Part shown: piece after piece, positions 1 to 5,030 of the stretch
Layout: each line of letters starts with the position of its first letter
How positions within the stretch are numbered: position 1 is the stretch's first letter
DNA from: Methanosarcinales archaeon
GTDB taxonomy: Archaea > Halobacteriota > Syntropharchaeia > Alkanophagales > Methanospirareceae
Assembly (NCBI GenBank): GCA_030665925.1
Contig: DAOUYX010000031.1
Location: 1-12,082, forward strand
DNA length: 12,082 nucleotides
Direction: 5' to 3'
Translations under genes and position numbers: made by a program
The notes under the pieces: generated by a model
Database searches by the model: none
What the model was told of the DNA's origin: nothing
The model's input: only the letters and a program-made list of their open reading frames with translations

Positions 1-3
1 CTG

Positions 4-465
4 ATGAGCACTCTGAATAAAGAACTATTCATTAAACGATATGGAGAAGATATTTGGCACCGATCCGCAGAAGACTGGAGAGAATGGTGTAATTTAAATC
101 AAGAAGCTTCAAAGACCAAAGCAAGAATACGAAGACTTTCAAACCCTGAGAAGGAAAAAATGAAACATCGTGAAATTTGGAGCAAAGGGGGCAAATATTA
201 TGTGAAAAATCTGAGAGATAATAGGACCGGACTTCGAGGTGAACGTAATAAAATTAGAGGCCGTGACGGTCACCGGTTTAGAAAATACAAACGTTTCTTT
301 GCTCAAGAAGCTAATATTCATCATGAGTGGATCCCCGGAACATCTCAATATCGAGGTGTCGCGTTAGTTGAAAAGAACGCACATCAGCATGGAATTATAG
401 ATATTATTCGGATTTTGGATGGAGAGATAACCGTCCTAACAGAAGCAGAATTAAGTAGGAAATAA
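4..465 (+). CDS. HNH-like small viral protein (putative nuclease)
   Basis: This 153-aa protein is basic in its first two thirds. It has a His-rich stretch near residues 106-130: HH at 106-107, EW just after, then a VEKNAHQHG segment at 122-130. The order His-His, about 18 residues, Asn, Ala, His resembles the beta-beta-alpha-metal (HNH) core of small phage endonucleases that lack zinc-knuckle cysteines, so a nuclease role is an inference. The K/R-rich segment at 38-100 would suit DNA binding. The start ATG at 4 lies in a TGATG context, which suggests coupling to a gene ending just upstream of the window. The gene opens the left operon, and a strong Shine-Dalgarno for the next gene follows its stop. 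No exact family is recognised. Confidence 0.6.
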   Translation: MSTLNKELFIKRYGEDIWHRSAEDWREWCNLNQEASKTKARIRRLSNPEKEKMKHREIWSKGGKYYVKNLRDNRTGLRGERNKIRGRDGHRFRKYKRFFAQEANIHHEWIPGTSQYRGVALVEKNAHQHGIIDIIRILDGEITVLTEAELSRK

Positions 466-483
466 AAAAGGAGGAAAAAGGAA

Positions 484-651
484 ATGAACACAAAACATAA
501 CCTTAGTCTCCCCATATACAGATACGTGATGGGAGTACTTAAAGGTTGCGGTAAATCACTCGGAGAAATCACATCGGAAGCCCGGGGATTCGAATCAGAT
601 TTAAATTGTTGGATTGATGAATTAGAAGCAATGGAGGGACTGGAAAGATGA
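484..651 (+). CDS. Small protein, possible winged-helix fold
   Basis: This 55-aa ORF starts at ATG 484, nine nt after a near-perfect Shine-Dalgarno (AAGGAGG at 468-474). Its TGA overlaps the next ATG (ATGA at 648-651). This operon geometry is the main evidence that it is real. The predicted order is a helix (residues 10-21, IYRYVMGVLKGC), a second amphipathic segment (25-35) and a third helix (40-53, LNCWIDELEAMEGL). That pattern would suit a minimal winged-helix or MarR-like DNA-binding unit, in which effector helices are followed by a recognition helix, but the similarity is only in pattern. A small regulator is one possibility. Its function is otherwise unknown. Confidence 0.6.
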   Translation: MNTKHNLSLPIYRYVMGVLKGCGKSLGEITSEARGFESDLNCWIDELEAMEGLER

Positions 652-1187
652 GTGATGATCTATCAGACGAAGACCCTTTCGCAGAGGATGAAGAACCGGA
701 GGATAAAAATCAGATTACTGAGGGCATGGTAAAGAAGGCAACCTATCTAATCCATAAACTGGCGGAGAGGAAAGGACAGGATTTCAAGGAGATACAGAAG
801 AAATGCAAGAAGTTATTTGCCTACACAAATCTGGCGAAAGTGACGCTTGAAGATGGGCATAAAATTATAGACAAGCTTATCGAATTGACAGGCGGAGAGG
901 AAGAGGTATCAAACACGGATGAAGGATCGAGAAGGAGAGTGATTAAGAAGGAGCCAGCCAAGAAAGAGGAAAAGGTAGTGCAGGATGAGGGCGAGAAAAT
1001 CGAAGAGTTAGAAGCTGAACTTGGTAAGCTTGCGGAGATGTTGCAAATTTGTGTAGGGCTCTCAAGAGACATCGTTCAGGAGGAGATGGGCAAAGACAAC
1101 ATCACCGAGGGAACTCAAGCAATGCTCATTAAGAGTTTTGCGGCCACGCTGTATATCGATGCTTCAAAAAGGGGGCTTGGAAAATGA
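648..1187 (+). CDS. Acidic protein with recombinase-tail-like helical domain
   Basis: This 179-aa protein has a strongly acidic N-terminus (residues 1-20). A helical domain at about 23-82 contains MVKKATYLIHKLAERKG and ends in DGHKIIDKLIELTGG. Its spacing resembles the small C-terminal domain often appended to phage RecT/Erf/Rad52-type annealing proteins and other ssDNA-handling proteins (a segment like 'LAEKKG' followed by 'EAS.LID.L'). A charged, K/E-rich linker (95-125) looks coiled-coil-like, and a second small domain (130-179) ends in IDASKRGLGK. The annealase core itself is absent. A role in viral DNA replication or recombination is therefore only inferred from the tail domain. The gene is translationally coupled on both sides (ATGA at 648 and at 1184). 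I am sure it is coding and unsure of its function. Confidence 0.75.
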   Translation: MSDDLSDEDPFAEDEEPEDKNQITEGMVKKATYLIHKLAERKGQDFKEIQKKCKKLFAYTNLAKVTLEDGHKIIDKLIELTGGEEEVSNTDEGSRRRVIKKEPAKKEEKVVQDEGEKIEELEAELGKLAEMLQICVGLSRDIVQEEMGKDNITEGTQAMLIKSFAATLYIDASKRGLGK

Positions 1188-1303
1188 CACCGAGCGAAGT
1201 AGCAATTCTCACAGCATGGAAGCAAGCGGGCGGAAAGTTCAAAGCCGCTGCGGAAGAAGTAGAAAAGGAGATCAAAATGGAGGAGAGGGAACTTGGCCAA
1301 TAG
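1184..1303 (+). CDS. 39-aa coupled small ORF
   Basis: The ORF starts in an ATGA overlap with the previous gene and ends 11 nt inside the next one. It encodes a Lys/Glu-rich helical peptide that begins MTPSEVAILTAWKQAGG and continues with alternating K/E residues. There is a GGGGG run upstream as a ribosome-binding site. The coupling on both sides is the main support. No family is recognised. It could be a small helical DNA-associated protein or a translational linker that couples the two neighbouring genes. Confidence 0.5.
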   Translation: MTPSEVAILTAWKQAGGKFKAAAEEVEKEIKMEERELGQ

Positions 1304-1715
1304 TGATCAATTTGAGGGTGAAACCCTCCCTTTCACTTCAAGAGGTTGGACGCGACAAATCAAATCCGGAACCTTCCGGAACGGCGCAACTTGGAAACAC
1401 GTAGAGAAGGTCAAAGTATTGGGACGCGGAACCATGGGTGCGAAGTTGGAGGAGCTTTATATTCTCGCCTCCTGGGACATCGATCAGGGCGGTAACAAAA
1501 CCATCAACGCCCGGAAGGGGCAGCACTTCCTTAGCCTCAAAAAAGGCGTGCAGGAGTTGGCGTTTGCTGTCTGTGATCAACACAACGGGAATGGGTGGCG
1601 AATCCTCACTTATGACTGCTCCTATTGTGGTGTCGTGAAAACGCAGCGGGAGGCACAAAAAATTCTAGCCGCTACTAACTGGCGGAAGTGGTTGAATAAA
1701 GGAGGTAAAAACTAG
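1293..1715 (+). CDS. Hypothetical protein with CxxC motif
   Basis: This 140-aa ORF uses a TTG start at 1293, preceded by a purine-rich GGAGGAGAGGGA Shine-Dalgarno at about 1279-1290. The first in-frame ATG lies far inside at residue 48, so TTG is preferred. A Trp/Gly-containing N-terminal half (TLPFTSRGWT, ATWKHVEKV) suggests a beta-rich domain. A CSYCG motif at residues 109-113 with Cys94 upstream could coordinate a metal, but a full four-ligand set is not evident. The C-terminus is helical and basic (KILAATNWRKWLNKGG). The gene overlaps the preceding 39-aa ORF by 11 nt and carries the next gene's strong ribosome-binding site just before its stop. I do not recognise the family. Confidence 0.7.
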   Translation: MANSDQFEGETLPFTSRGWTRQIKSGTFRNGATWKHVEKVKVLGRGTMGAKLEELYILASWDIDQGGNKTINARKGQHFLSLKKGVQELAFAVCDQHNGNGWRILTYDCSYCGVVKTQREAQKILAATNWRKWLNKGGKN

Positions 1716-1716
1716 G

Positions 1717-1917
1717 ATGAAAGTTAAATGGGGCAGAGAATGGTTTATCGAAGTCCACACGGAATCACATCAATCTTTTGAGGATGCACGCAAAGAAGCT
1801 GATTCAATTGAGATTGACTTCGATCTTAATTGTGTTGTCGAGAAGATGACATCAGTCGATTTCCGGATCTTCTGCCGAGGAAACAAATATCATGAAATAG
1901 CGAGGGAAAAAAGATGA
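1717..1917 (+). CDS. Hypothetical 66-aa protein
   Basis: A strong Shine-Dalgarno (AAAGGAGGT at about 1699-1707) lies nine nt before the ATG, one nt after the previous stop. The stop overlaps the next start as ATGA at 1914-1917. The protein is acidic in the middle. It has a plausible beta-alpha-beta-beta layout: a strand at WFIEVHT, a helix at FEDARKEADSI, and strands at CVVEKMTS and FRIFCRG. No catalytic motif is visible. It belongs to the left operon, and its function is unknown. Confidence 0.7.
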   Translation: MKVKWGREWFIEVHTESHQSFEDARKEADSIEIDFDLNCVVEKMTSVDFRIFCRGNKYHEIAREKR

Positions 1918-2123
1918 GCCTATATGAATACGAAGAGGGCAGAGACATAGCAGTGAAAGATCCACCGTTCTATGCACTTATACAGGCAGCAATGAGAAGA
2001 GCTGATACTGCTAACTTAGAAATGCTTAAAGGATGCTGGCCTGAAGTATGGCTGGAATTGAGGGCTAGATATAATGCACCTGGTGGCATGTTGCAGAGCG
2101 AACTAGAAGGAGATGAGAAATAA
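1914..2123 (+). CDS. Conserved small phage protein (PFYALIQAAMRRAD type)
   Basis: This 69-aa protein has the core DPPFYALIQAAMRRADTAN (residues 16-34), followed by a WPEVWLELRARYNAPGG segment. From memory, near-identical short proteins recur in many phage and archaeal-virus early operons, usually among replication and recombination genes, without an assigned function. The conserved YALI..A.RRAD.....L....PE.W.EL..RYNAPGG pattern makes it one of the more recognisable orphan genes here. It is ATGA-coupled to the upstream gene and followed at once by the SWIM-type gene. It is soluble, with no membrane segment or signal peptide. Confidence 0.8.
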   Translation: MSLYEYEEGRDIAVKDPPFYALIQAAMRRADTANLEMLKGCWPEVWLELRARYNAPGGMLQSELEGDEK

Positions 2124-2124
2124 G

Positions 2125-2329
2125 ATGATAGACACAAGTAGAGAATGGCACGTCAGATCCGAGAGCATTTTAAATACTTTCTATACTGTGACACGCGACA
2201 GCGCAGGGGCTTTCTCCTGCACGTGTCCTGATTTTTCAATTCCGGGGCAATGTCTGTAAGCACATCAATAAAGTGAGAATGAGAATCGAAGGTAAAAAGC
2301 AAAAGAATAAATTATCGGGGGTGGAATAA
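2125..2329 (+). pseudogene. SWIM zinc-finger protein, split by a +1 frameshift
   Basis: From ATG 2125 the frame reads 44 residues with the SWIM signature start FSCTCPDFSIPGQ (residues 30-42), then meets TAA at 2257-2259. The rest of the expected CxCx(n)CxH motif, CKHI, is in the +1 frame from TGT 2255 and continues to a TAA at 2327-2329 (CKHINKVRMRIEG and so on). Removing one base around 2251-2254 would restore a single protein of about 68 aa with an intact zinc site. Short SWIM proteins are common in viral early operons and are thought to bind DNA or partner proteins. The split could be a real inactivating indel, an assembly or sequencing error, or a programmed frameshift at CTG-TAA. A Shine-Dalgarno (GGAG near 2109) precedes it. 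Confidence 0.7.
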
Positions 2330-2334
2330 AGAAA

Positions 2335-2496
2335 ATGTACAAAAATAAACAGATTTATGTTGAGGGGAAAGGCGAAGTCTACTGTTCGCAAAGAGATTCC
2401 CGCAGCTTCAAGTGTCCTCGACATCCACAGGGATTCAAATTCCCGGGTAAGAAGAAGTGCAAAGGTTGTGTTTGGGCGAGGTACGTAAAATGGTAG
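2335..2496 (+). CDS. Cys-rich miniprotein, putative zinc ribbon
   Basis: This 53-aa ORF runs from ATG 2335 to TAG 2494. It has four cysteines at 17, 27, 42 and 45 (VYCSQ, FKCPRHP, KKCKGCVW), the last two as CxxC. The set could form a small zinc-binding fold. The C-terminus is basic and aromatic (CVWARYVKW). Its 3' end overlaps the start of the next gene by seven nt, which supports operon membership. The ribosome-binding site is weak (a purine run just upstream). The function is unknown. Small nucleic-acid-binding zinc proteins are typical of this kind of viral operon. Confidence 0.6.
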   Translation: MYKNKQIYVEGKGEVYCSQRDSRSFKCPRHPQGFKFPGKKKCKGCVWARYVKW

Positions 2497-2930
2497 AAGT
2501 CCCGGAATACCTAAACAAAATCAACAGCGATAAGAAGGCTATCGAGTGCGCTAATATTCTCGAGGCTTGCCACCCAACCCATTCGGAGCGGCTTTGGCTT
2601 GTTGGCTTCTTGAAGTTCTGCGGCTACTCCATGATTGAAGTCCTGGACATTATACACGGGCATAATCAGTGGATGGATTACAATGAGAGAACTACAGCCT
2701 ATCAGGTTGGAACTGTATTCCACCAGCGGCCCCAGCGTACCCAAAACCATCAAACGCGACAAGTGAGAAAATGGGCTTTGAGCCCTGTTGAAGCTCTTCG
2801 TATCAGACGTCAAAAATCGATTAGTCTCAGTAAGCTACTTTGTGAAGAATCCCATGCAGTAGCATTTCCACATCCTGAGAGATTAGCCTGCGCCGAGTTC
2901 AATCCATCAGCGGAATTCCTCAAAAAATGA
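2490..2930 (+). CDS. Primase large-subunit-like (PriL-CTD-like) small protein
   Basis: The ATG at 2490 (146 aa) is preferred over a GTG at 2457 because it has GAGG at 2478-2481 and only a short overlap with the upstream gene. Residues 20-78 contain CANILEACHPTHSERLWLVGF, then LKFCGYSMIEVLDIIHGHN and YNERTTAYQVGTVFH. The pattern H-S/x-R...L...L...G.s..E...ii........y....Y.v resembles the helical C-terminal region of archaeal/viral primase large subunits, where it packs near an Fe-S cluster. Cysteines at 20, 27, 44, 118 and 134 are candidate ligands, but the family's exact spacing is not demonstrated. It lacks a catalytic primase domain, so it would act as an accessory to a primase outside the window. 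It is the last gene of the left operon. Confidence 0.6.
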   Translation: MVEVPEYLNKINSDKKAIECANILEACHPTHSERLWLVGFLKFCGYSMIEVLDIIHGHNQWMDYNERTTAYQVGTVFHQRPQRTQNHQTRQVRKWALSPVEALRIRRQKSISLSKLLCEESHAVAFPHPERLACAEFNPSAEFLKK

Positions 2931-3010
2931 GCCGCTTCATTCCTCCTGCACTCCTCCTATGTTTTTTTTTCTCAGGAAGGTTCGGGAGGATGTGCCTCCC
3001 GGTGATTAAA
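2931..3010 (+). terminator. T-tract terminator and 7-bp hairpin after left operon
   Basis: A run of ten or so T at about 2961-2971, shortly after the stop at 2930, fits archaeal T-tract termination. Just downstream is a perfect stem, CGGGAGG (2983-2989) with CCTCCCG (2995-3001), and a 5-nt ATGTG loop. The hairpin follows the T tract rather than preceding it, so it is not a classic bacterial terminator on this strand. It could protect a 3' end or be a separate element. Confidence 0.45.
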
Positions 3011-3161
3011 ATGGATTTAGGGCGTTTTGTCTCAACCTCTCAAAGTTCGCTGAGCAAAACGTTATAAATCCTCTTTAAGCGGGTCAAGATCTTTTATAAG
3101 TCGAGGCATAAATCTCAGAGCACACAATTAGTTTTATTACTTCTTGGCTCTATAAATAATT

Positions 3162-3299
3162 ATGCCAGCAAGAAATGAGACAGGCCCTTCCAAGCGCTCC
3201 ACAGGACCTCGGAATGGCCAAGGTGGAGGACAAGGGAATTACTCTGGTAGCAAAACTGGAACGGGAAAGAAAACAGGAGGCAGAAAAGGAAACTGCTGA
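3162..3299 (+). CDS. Gly-rich 45-aa miniprotein, DUF5320-like
   Basis: ATG 3162 opens a 45-aa basic, Gly/Ser/Thr-rich peptide. It begins MPARNETGPSKRSTGPR, continues with NGQGGGQG and TGTGKKTGG, and ends in GNC. The N-terminal MP....TGP....TG.R rhythm and terminal Cys recall DUF5320-type miniproteins (MPxxDGTGPxGxGPMTGRG...C) found in anaerobic bacteria and archaea, though here the repeats are divergent. It is monocistronic in an otherwise non-coding stretch. AT-rich TATA-like sequences lie upstream (TTTATAAG at about 3093-3100, TATAAATA at 3151-3158), and a T-rich terminator-like tract begins two nt after the stop. It is probably disordered. Coding status is plausible, not certain. Confidence 0.4.
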   Translation: MPARNETGPSKRSTGPRNGQGGGQGNYSGSKTGTGKKTGGRKGNC

Positions 3300-3325
3300 G
3301 TTTTCTTTCTTTTTTTATTTTTCCA
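3299..3325 (+). terminator. T-rich terminator-like tract
   Basis: A T-rich run (3301-3322) with only two C and one A begins immediately after the Gly-rich miniprotein's stop codon. Oligo-T tracts directly after a stop are the usual archaeal termination signal. Its position supports the miniprotein as an independent transcript. Confidence 0.4.
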
Positions 3326-3477
3326 CATGTCCCTCGCTCTCCACGTCTGAAGTTCTCGCTGAGGTTTTGCCCACCCAGCCCCACATCGGCGCTATGCGCT
3401 AATGTCTCATGCCTCTGCGATGTTTACTATTAACCTGCCACGTTTTATCGCTCCCTTGTCTCCTGCATCGGCATTAA

Positions 3478-3490
3478 AGATATTTAATAC
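3478..3490 (+). promoter_or_regulatory. Candidate archaeal TATA box for leaderless 33-aa ORF
   Basis: The AT-rich TATTTAATA sequence (about 3480-3488) is centred about 24 nt before ATG 3508. That distance would start transcription at or beside the start codon. It also lies in a small inverted repeat (ATTAAA-GATA-TTTAAT, 3473-3488). Evidence is positional only. Confidence 0.3.
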
Positions 3491-3507
3491 CCATCGCATC
3501 AGTCATT

Positions 3508-3609
3508 ATGAACTATTCAAATTTTAGTCCAAAGATAATTGAACTGATTCAGAACCTGTCCGCCATCTCATCTTCCGATTCGAATCAACTCAATCATTTA
3601 GGCGTCTAA
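3508..3609 (+). CDS. Possible leaderless 33-aa ORF
   Basis: ATG 3508 opens a 33-aa peptide that begins MNYSNFSPKIIELIQNLSAI, has a Ser-rich turn, and ends SNQLNHLGV. It has no Shine-Dalgarno, but a TATA-like box sits at the right distance for a leaderless mRNA. The composition is amphipathic helix-like in residues 8-18. No homologue is recognised. ORFs this short occur by chance, so it is listed as a candidate only. Confidence 0.25.
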   Translation: MNYSNFSPKIIELIQNLSAISSSDSNQLNHLGV

Positions 3610-3871
3610 ATCTAAATTGTACTTTGGAAATACAGATAAAGCGCTGCCGTTGTACAACTTGAAACGCTTCGCTTATCCAAATTGCCCACCGGCGCTTAAT
3701 GTTTCATGCCGGCTAAGTGAAACCCAAAATCGGGCCCTCACACTTCGCGCTCGGTTGCCCGATCAAGCCCTTCGGGTTTGGATTCCCCTCAGCCTGAATT
3801 AGCGTTATTCGCTATCCATCACAGATCTGCCATCTTGGAGGTGGACCCATTTTCTCAAGGATCATATGAAT
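3610..3871. other. Gene-free stretch with nested inverted repeats
   Basis: I see no convincing gene in this stretch. Several complementary segments are visible: GTTTCA (3701-3706) with TGAAAC (3718-3723); AAACCC (3720-3725) enclosing ATCGGGC (3729-3735), paired with GCCCGAT (3757-3763) and GGGTTT (3774-3779); a local AAGCCC-TTC-GGGTTT hairpin; and TAGCG-TTATT-CGCTA (3800-3814). Together they could form a folded RNA of about 115 nt or a DNA cruciform region. No known RNA family is recognised. Confidence 0.35.
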
Positions 3872-3957
3872 GATGGGTTGTATCAGAGATTATATGGCTG
3901 ATTGGATTGTATCAGGGTTCATAATTTAGATTGGATCGTTTAAGAGATTATGAGAAT
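3872..3957. repeat. Three degenerate 28-29 nt direct repeats
   Basis: Units start at 3872, 3900 and 3929 and share a GATTGGATTGTATCAGRG-like 5' half with a variable AGATTATATG-like 3' half. The period is 28 then 29 nt. There are no conserved spacers, so this is not a CRISPR array. Iterons or protein-binding repeats are more likely. Confidence 0.45.
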
Positions 3958-3968
3958 GATTATTAGCG

Positions 3969-4062
3969 CCTGGTCCCACAAGGCCTTCCTTCGGATGGCG
4001 GATAAACCTTTCCTTTGATTTTATGTGAGCGCAAAGCTTTATTCCGCCACCGGCCCTGTGGT
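3969..4062 (+). repeat. Folded direct repeat element, copy 1
   Basis: This element of about 90 bp matches 7491-7593 in direct orientation. The core at 3995-4053 is nearly identical in both copies, apart from a few changes in the loop. It has an outer stem CCACAAGGCC (3976-3985) with GGCCCTGTGG (4052-4061), and an inner stem GGCGGATAAA (3997-4006) with TTTATTCCGCC (4038-4048, one bulge). The apical stem is CTTTG/CAAAG. The outer stem changes in a compensating way between copies, which suggests that structure is conserved. It could be a non-coding RNA, a MITE-like element with terminal inverted repeats, or a recombination site. Confidence 0.65.
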
Positions 4063-4090
4063 GAGGATGCTACTTCGGCACTCGCTATTA

Positions 4091-4135
4091 TTTTTTTTCT
4101 CCTTTTGAATTTCAAGTAAAAAAGGAGAAAAAAAA
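4091..4135 (+). promoter_or_regulatory. 16-bp hairpin enclosing the ribosome-binding site
   Basis: A T-rich arm (4091-4106: eight T, CTCC, four T) is perfectly complementary to an A-rich arm (4120-4135: four A, GGAG, eight A), with a 13-nt loop. The GGAG Shine-Dalgarno at 4124-4127 and the A of ATG 4135 lie in the 3' arm, so the folded RNA would hide the translation start of the cytosine-free operon. It may act as a translational switch (thermosensor, or opened by a helicase or protein). The T arm could also terminate transcription arriving from upstream. Confidence 0.6.
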
Positions 4136-4281
4136 TGGAAAATAATAAAAGTAGTTTGTTGGTAGGAAATAAGTGGATAGTATATAGAGAAATTGTGAAG
4201 GATGTGGTGAAGTTGGATGTAGATAATGTAGTTAGATTGTATGAAAAATGTGAAAGTATAGAAGAGGGGTTGTTAGGATGA
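4135..4281 (+). CDS. Cytosine-free gene 1, 48-aa acidic protein
   Basis: ATG 4135 follows GGAG at 4124-4127 with normal spacing. TGA 4279-4281 overlaps the next ATG (ATGA). The protein begins MENNKSSLLVGNKWIVYREI, continues with VKDVVKLDVDNVV and ends in an acidic helix. No C occurs in the coding strand, so Ala, Pro, Thr, His and Gln are all absent and Ser is only AGT. All three stop codons are C-free, so such a composition raises stop frequency and makes two coupled open frames unlikely by chance. A signal peptide or membrane segment is not evident. No family is recognised. It may act with the membrane protein encoded next. Confidence 0.6.
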   Translation: MENNKSSLLVGNKWIVYREIVKDVVKLDVDNVVRLYEKCESIEEGLLG

Positions 4282-4460
4282 GAGATAATAGTTTGTGGAA
4301 AAAGAATAGGATATGGAAGAAGAGAATGAGGAGATATTGGTTTAATAATAATATTGTTTGTAAAATATTTATGAGATTGTATTATGAATTTGAAGAGTTG
4401 ATTTGGTTAGGAATTTGTGTTGGGATATTAGTTGTTGTTGTGGATTTATTTTGTATTTGA
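4278..4460 (+). CDS. Cytosine-free gene 2, 60-aa membrane protein
   Basis: The gene is translationally coupled to the 48-aa gene by an ATGA overlap. The N-terminal half is strongly basic and aromatic (WKKNRIWKKRMRRYWF, residues 7-22). The C-terminal half has a hydrophobic segment at about 41-59 (IWLGICVGILVVVVDLF) that should cross the membrane, with the basic part on the cytoplasmic side by the positive-inside rule. Like its partner it has no C in the coding strand and no Ala, Pro, Thr, His or Gln. A small single-span protein after an acidic partner could be a holin-like, toxin-antitoxin-like or superinfection-exclusion pair, but nothing identifies it. The compositional bias is unlike any neighbouring gene. 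Confidence 0.6.
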   Translation: MRDNSLWKKNRIWKKRMRRYWFNNNIVCKIFMRLYYEFEELIWLGICVGILVVVVDLFCI

Positions 4461-4470
4461 TTTTCCTTCC

Positions 4471-4565
4471 AATGGCACATCATAGCACCGGGCGCTAATG
4501 GCACCAGGTGGTGCGCTATTTCATCAGCGTTAATGGCACAAATGGCACCAGGCGCAAATGGCACA
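4471..4565. repeat. Iterated AATGGCAC motifs, cluster 1 (five copies)
   Basis: Exact AATGGCAC octamers start at 4471, 4497, 4532, 4541 and 4557. Several are followed by CAGGCG or CGGGCG, and a degenerate TAGCACCGGGCG lies at 4483-4494. A small palindrome GCACCA-GG-TGGTGC lies at 4501-4514. The same motif forms a second cluster at 7604-7637, again after the folded repeat. Iteron-like protein-binding sites or part of a composite mobile element are possible. Confidence 0.6.
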
Positions 4566-4594
4566 GAGCGCTATTCAAAGCGCCCTTAATTATG

Positions 4595-4993
4595 TTAAAC
4601 CCTTTTCAACCCCTTCTTCGTTCTTTGATGCTTTATCTCTTCCCACAATCTATTCGCTTCTGTATGCACTATCATATCCGATTTGTCTTTTCTCTTCTCT
4701 ATCTCCTCTAGTTGCTCATAGGGCACAAGGTCTGGATGTGTCTTCGCTTCAAAATCTTTCACCCTACCATATTTCCATCCCTGCTGCTTCTTCATGGTCA
4801 TCCAGTTCTCATGATTCGTCTCCACTGTCGGGTCAGGATAATAGTCTAAATATTCTATCCCATCGAGGAGCGAGCTCATCTGGTCTTCATTTATCTCCAC
4901 ATTATACGGTTGCCCTGCTGCGATCTGATAACTTACCCATGCTATGTGTCTTACCTTCGCAATGAATTCGCCCCTTCCCATTTTTAGTTCCAT
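4595..4993 (-). CDS. RyR-domain protein
   Basis: This 132-aa minus-strand protein matches the RyR repeat pattern (ryanodine-receptor repeat, PF02026) known from phages and bacteria. Key parts are VRHIAWVSYQ near the start, the NHENWMTMKKQQGWKYG core (60-76), the KTHPDLVPYEQL motif (84-95) and the EKRKDKSDMI segment (99-108). The conserved HE.W...K...GW.YG...K.HP.L.PY.....EK..D order is complete. In ryanodine receptors the repeat binds ligands and forms part of the cytosolic shell. Its viral role is unknown, and nucleotide-ligand sensing is an inference from the domain. The start at 4993 has only AGGA as a weak Shine-Dalgarno. Met5 at 4981 is an alternative. The gene diverges from terS, sharing a 72-nt intergenic region. 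Confidence 0.85.
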   Translation of the reverse strand: MELKMGRGEFIAKVRHIAWVSYQIAAGQPYNVEINEDQMSSLLDGIEYLDYYPDPTVETNHENWMTMKKQQGWKYGRVKDFEAKTHPDLVPYEQLEEIEKRKDKSDMIVHTEANRLWEEIKHQRTKKGLKRV

Positions 4994-5030
4994 AGTTCCT
5001 ATTTATTCTCTTACTTCATATTGATTGATT

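Noticed and set aside
2983..3001. Classic intrinsic (bacterial) terminator
   Set aside because: The hairpin lies after the T tract instead of before it on the + strand, and no T run follows it.
3617..3802. 61-aa ORF on the + strand
   Set aside because: It needs a weak alternative start, has no ribosome-binding site and lies over dense inverted repeats. The peptide looks like a translation of structured non-coding sequence.
3969..4062. tRNA or tRNA-like attachment site in the folded element
   Set aside because: The stems are nested as one long hairpin. There is no cloverleaf, no T-arm GGTTCAAAT-like sequence and no CCA-adjacent acceptor.
4114..4464. Diversity-generating retroelement variable region as the cause of the cytosine bias
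   Set aside because: DGRs change adenines in a template-copied region. Here C is missing, no template repeat is seen and no reverse transcriptase lies in the window.
4558..4965. 135-aa ORF on the + strand
   Set aside because: It is antisense to the RyR-domain gene, whose minus-strand protein has a full conserved motif set. The + frame is Ser/Leu-rich, as expected for a shadow.
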